Of a stretch of 64,000 nt of DNA, positions 61,770-64,000 are shown one piece after another. Positions within the stretch are counted from its first letter, which is position 1; the number at the start of each line of letters is the position of its first letter. The position numbers were made by a program, and so were the translations under genes. Source of the DNA: PALSA-1004 sp963829085 (GTDB lineage Bacteria > Pseudomonadota > Gammaproteobacteria > Burkholderiales > SG8-41); assembly GCA_963829085.1 (NCBI GenBank), contig CAWHHJ010000007.1:1-64000 (forward strand). Reading direction: 5' to 3'. The notes under the pieces were generated by a model. That model did not search any database, was not told the origin of the DNA, and saw only the letters and a program-made list of their open reading frames with translations.

Positions 61770-64000
61770 TTGGAACTCGCTAAAAGCTTCGATCCTCATG
61801 CGATCGAAAGCCGCTGGTACCCTGAATGGGAAAGCCGCGGTTATTTCACGCATTCGGCGGACCCGTCACGCCCTGCGTACTCGATCCAGTTGCCGCCGCC
61901 AAATGTCACTGGAACGCTGCACATGGGCCACGCGTTTCAGCAAACGCTCATGGATGTGCTGGTGCGTTACCACCGCATGCTGGGATACAACGTCAACTGG
62001 ATCATCGGCACCGATCATGCGGGAATCGCCACCCAGATCGTAGTGGAGCGGCAGCTCGAAGCCGAAGGCAAGACGCGCCATGATCTCGGCGCTACGCCGG
62101 AGGCCGCACGCGCCAATTTCATCCGACGCGTATGGCAATGGAAGCAGGAATCCGGATCTACCATCACACGCCAGATGCGCCGGCTCGGTGTATCCGGCAA
62201 CTGGGCGTACGCCGACTCCGAAGGGCAGCGCGCCGGCTACTTCACGATGGACGAGAAGATGTCGCGCGCCGTCGTCGAGGTATTCGTGCGCCTGTACGAT
62301 GAAGGCCTCATCTATCGAGGCAAGCGGCTGGTCAATTGGGACCCGGTGCTCGGCACGGCGGTGTCTGATCTCGAAGTGGACAGCGAAGAAGAGGACGGGA
62401 CCATCTGGGAGATCCGTTATCCATTGTCCGATGGCAGCGGCTCGGTCGTAGTCGCCACAACGCGACCGGAAACAATGCTCGGCGACGTCGCCGTCGCTGT
62501 GAATCCAGAGGATGCCCGGTACCAGCATCTCCTGGGAAAGGAAATAACCTTACCGCTTACATTCCGGTCGATTCCGGTGATAGCGGACACTTACGTCGAT
62601 CGTGACTTCGGCACCGGCTGCGTCAAGATCACGCCGGCACACGACTTCAACGATTACAAGGTATGGGAAAGACACCGCAGCGAGCTGCTTGAGCCGCTCA
62701 GCATTTTTACGCTAGACGCCAAAGTCAAAACGACGCTGCACGACGATACGAATGGCAAAGGATCAGCCGGTAGTCGCGGTCGAGACAGTGGTCCTTCGCC
62801 CTATGATTTCATTCCTCAGGCGTATCGTGGCCTCGATCGCTTTGCAGCACGCAAGCTCATAGTGGCCGACTTGCAGGCGCAAGGATTCCTGGTCTCCGAG
62901 AAACCGTACAAACTGCGAGTGCCGCGTTCAGGGCGCACCGGTGTGATCGTCGAACCGATGCTCACCGATCAGTGGTTCGTAAAAATGGATGGGCTCGCGC
63001 GAGCAGGCCTCGATGCCGTCGCGCAGGGCGATGTCAGATTTTTCCCGGAACATTGGGCGTCCACCTATAACCAGTGGCTTGAAAATATCCAGGACTGGTG
63101 CATCTCGCGTCAGCTGTGGTGGGGGCATCAGATACCGGCATGGTATGACGAGCACGGAAATGTCTACGTTGCGCACAGCGAGGAAGAAGCACGGATTAAA
63201 TTCGCATCGCGCCTTTCTCCAGAAACCGCGTTGCGCCGCGATGACGATGTGCTCGACACGTGGTTTTCTTCGGCGCTGGTGCCGTTCAGCTCCCTGGGCT
63301 GGCCGCAGAAAACCGCTGACCTGGAGATGTTCCTGCCGTCATCAGTGCTTGTAACCGGGTTCGACATCATTTTCTTCTGGGTCGCACGCATGGTCATGAT
63401 GACCTTGCACTTCACGGGGAAAGTTCCGTTTCGTCACGTTTACATCAACGCGCTCGTGCGGGACGCGGATGGACAGAAGATGTCGAAGTCGAAAGGCAAT
63501 ACGCTCGATCCTCTCGATCTCATCGACGGCATTTCACTGGATGATCTAGTGCGCAAATCGACTACCGGCCTGCTGCGCGCCGAACACCAGGCGAAGATCG
63601 AAACTTACGTGCGCAAGAATTACCCGGCCGGGATAGCGTCGTTTGGCGTCGATGCACTGCGTTTTACTTTTGCTTCGCTCGCGACATTTGCCCGCACCCT
63701 GAATTTCGATTTGAGCCGATGCGAAGGCTATCGAAATTTCTGCAACAAGCTTTGGAACGCTACACGCTTCGTGCTGATGAATTGCGAGGGCAAAGACACC
63801 GGCCGCGATCGCTCGCTGCCGCTTGAATTGTCAGTCGTCGATAAATGGATCATCAGCCGTCTGCAACGCGCCGAAGCGGCGGCGGCCAGCGGCTTCGAAG
63901 AATACCGGTTCGACAACGCGGCGCGCGCGATTTATGAGTTCGTATGGGACGAGTATTGCGATTGGTACCTCGAATTTGCCAAGGTGCGGCTGCAAACCGG
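61770..64000 (+). CDS. valS: valyl-tRNA synthetase, partial at the window end
   Basis: Class I synthetase. It has ELAKSFDPHAIESRWYPEWE as family start, HIGH-type LPPPNVTGTLHMGHAFQQ, the GTDHAGIATQ segment, editing domain (TTRPETMLGDVAVAV, GTGCVKITPAHDFND), WCISRQLWWGHQIPAWY and the KMSKS loop DGQKMSKSKGNTLDP. The frame has no stop to base 64000, so the C-terminal anticodon and coiled-coil domains are incomplete here. TTG at 61770 fits the family start, though no ribosome-binding site is visible. The same frame is open upstream to 61101. Confidence 0.93.
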   Translation, partial: MELAKSFDPHAIESRWYPEWESRGYFTHSADPSRPAYSIQLPPPNVTGTLHMGHAFQQTLMDVLVRYHRMLGYNVNWIIGTDHAGIATQIVVERQLEAEGKTRHDLGATPEAARANFIRRVWQWKQESGSTITRQMRRLGVSGNWAYADSEGQRAGYFTMDEKMSRAVVEVFVRLYDEGLIYRGKRLVNWDPVLGTAVSDLEVDSEEEDGTIWEIRYPLSDGSGSVVVATTRPETMLGDVAVAVNPEDARYQHLLGKEITLPLTFRSIPVIADTYVDRDFGTGCVKITPAHDFNDYKVWERHRSELLEPLSIFTLDAKVKTTLHDDTNGKGSAGSRGRDSGPSPYDFIPQAYRGLDRFAARKLIVADLQAQGFLVSEKPYKLRVPRSGRTGVIVEPMLTDQWFVKMDGLARAGLDAVAQGDVRFFPEHWASTYNQWLENIQDWCISRQLWWGHQIPAWYDEHGNVYVAHSEEEARIKFASRLSPETALRRDDDVLDTWFSSALVPFSSLGWPQKTADLEMFLPSSVLVTGFDIIFFWVARMVMMTLHFTGKVPFRHVYINALVRDADGQKMSKSKGNTLDPLDLIDGISLDDLVRKSTTGLLRAEHQAKIETYVRKNYPAGIASFGVDALRFTFASLATFARTLNFDLSRCEGYRNFCNKLWNATRFVLMNCEGKDTGRDRSLPLELSVVDKWIISRLQRAEAAAASGFEEYRFDNAARAIYEFVWDEYCDWYLEFAKVRLQT

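Overview
The window looks like the chromosome of a Burkholderiales-like betaproteobacterium. The evidence is the run of Bug-type (TctC) solute-binding proteins, the gene orders ispB/rplU-rpmA-obgE-proB-rppH-proS, ilvB-ilvH-ilvC-psd-pssA-leuA and lptGF/pepA-holC-valS, the PilS/PilR pair next to a PP0621-type protein, and the DUF3619/DUF3106/RDD block behind a small sigma factor. Base composition is moderately G+C rich. No rRNA, CRISPR array or recognisable insertion sequence was seen. There is one tRNA, tRNA-Pro(CGG).

Layout. Bases 1-692 hold an RND efflux adaptor gene that turns into unrelated, much more G+C-rich sequence near base 285. Bases 0.9-13.1 kb are an accessory catabolic and transport region with four Bug receptors, an SDR, an acyl-CoA dehydrogenase, an ADP-forming acyl-CoA synthetase, an MFS transporter, a carboxymuconolactone decarboxylase-like protein, a phosphonatase-like HAD and a Gfo/Idh/MocA oxidoreductase. 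Bases 13.3-16.5 kb carry two conserved hypotheticals, a HAD-IIB phosphatase and a threonine aldolase. A bd-type quinol oxidase (cydAB, with a frameshift in cydA) follows, then a phosphonate-type ABC transporter (phnD-C-E-E). Small genes (KTSC, DUF302, histone H1-like, DUF2442) lead to nrdAB, which has a convincing paired NrdR operator. Next come ampD, pilRS, PP0621, tRNA-Pro, ispB, rplU-rpmA-obgE-proB, and a rubrerythrin / Fe-S oxidoreductase / DUF3501 / CNP1-like operon under its own promoter and palindromic operator. After that lie rppH, a spermidine-synthase-like gene, proS, a lytic transglycosylase, a YihY-family gene, wrbA, a HugZ-like gene, DUF2069 and a cytidylate-kinase-like protein with a C-terminal BON domain. 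The last 16 kb hold leucine/isoleucine/valine synthesis and phosphatidylethanolamine synthesis (leuA, pssA, psd, ilvC, ilvH, ilvB), a sigma factor operon, lptGF, pepA, holC and valS, which runs off the end.

Most notable observations: three reading-frame breaks in otherwise conserved genes (cydA, ilvH, ilvB), all at a GGTAC pentamer; the ilvH break fuses ilvH and ilvC into one open frame. A 223-codon hypothetical protein runs in frame, without a stop, into valS. A Bug receptor homologue has no signal peptide. Candidate regulatory sites include an NrdR box pair spaced 31 bp, a palindrome just downstream of the rubrerythrin promoter, and a possible leucine leader peptide upstream of leuA. No clearly new multigene system was found. 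Start codons were revised for many genes from ribosome-binding sites, overlaps and family alignment; each entry says why.
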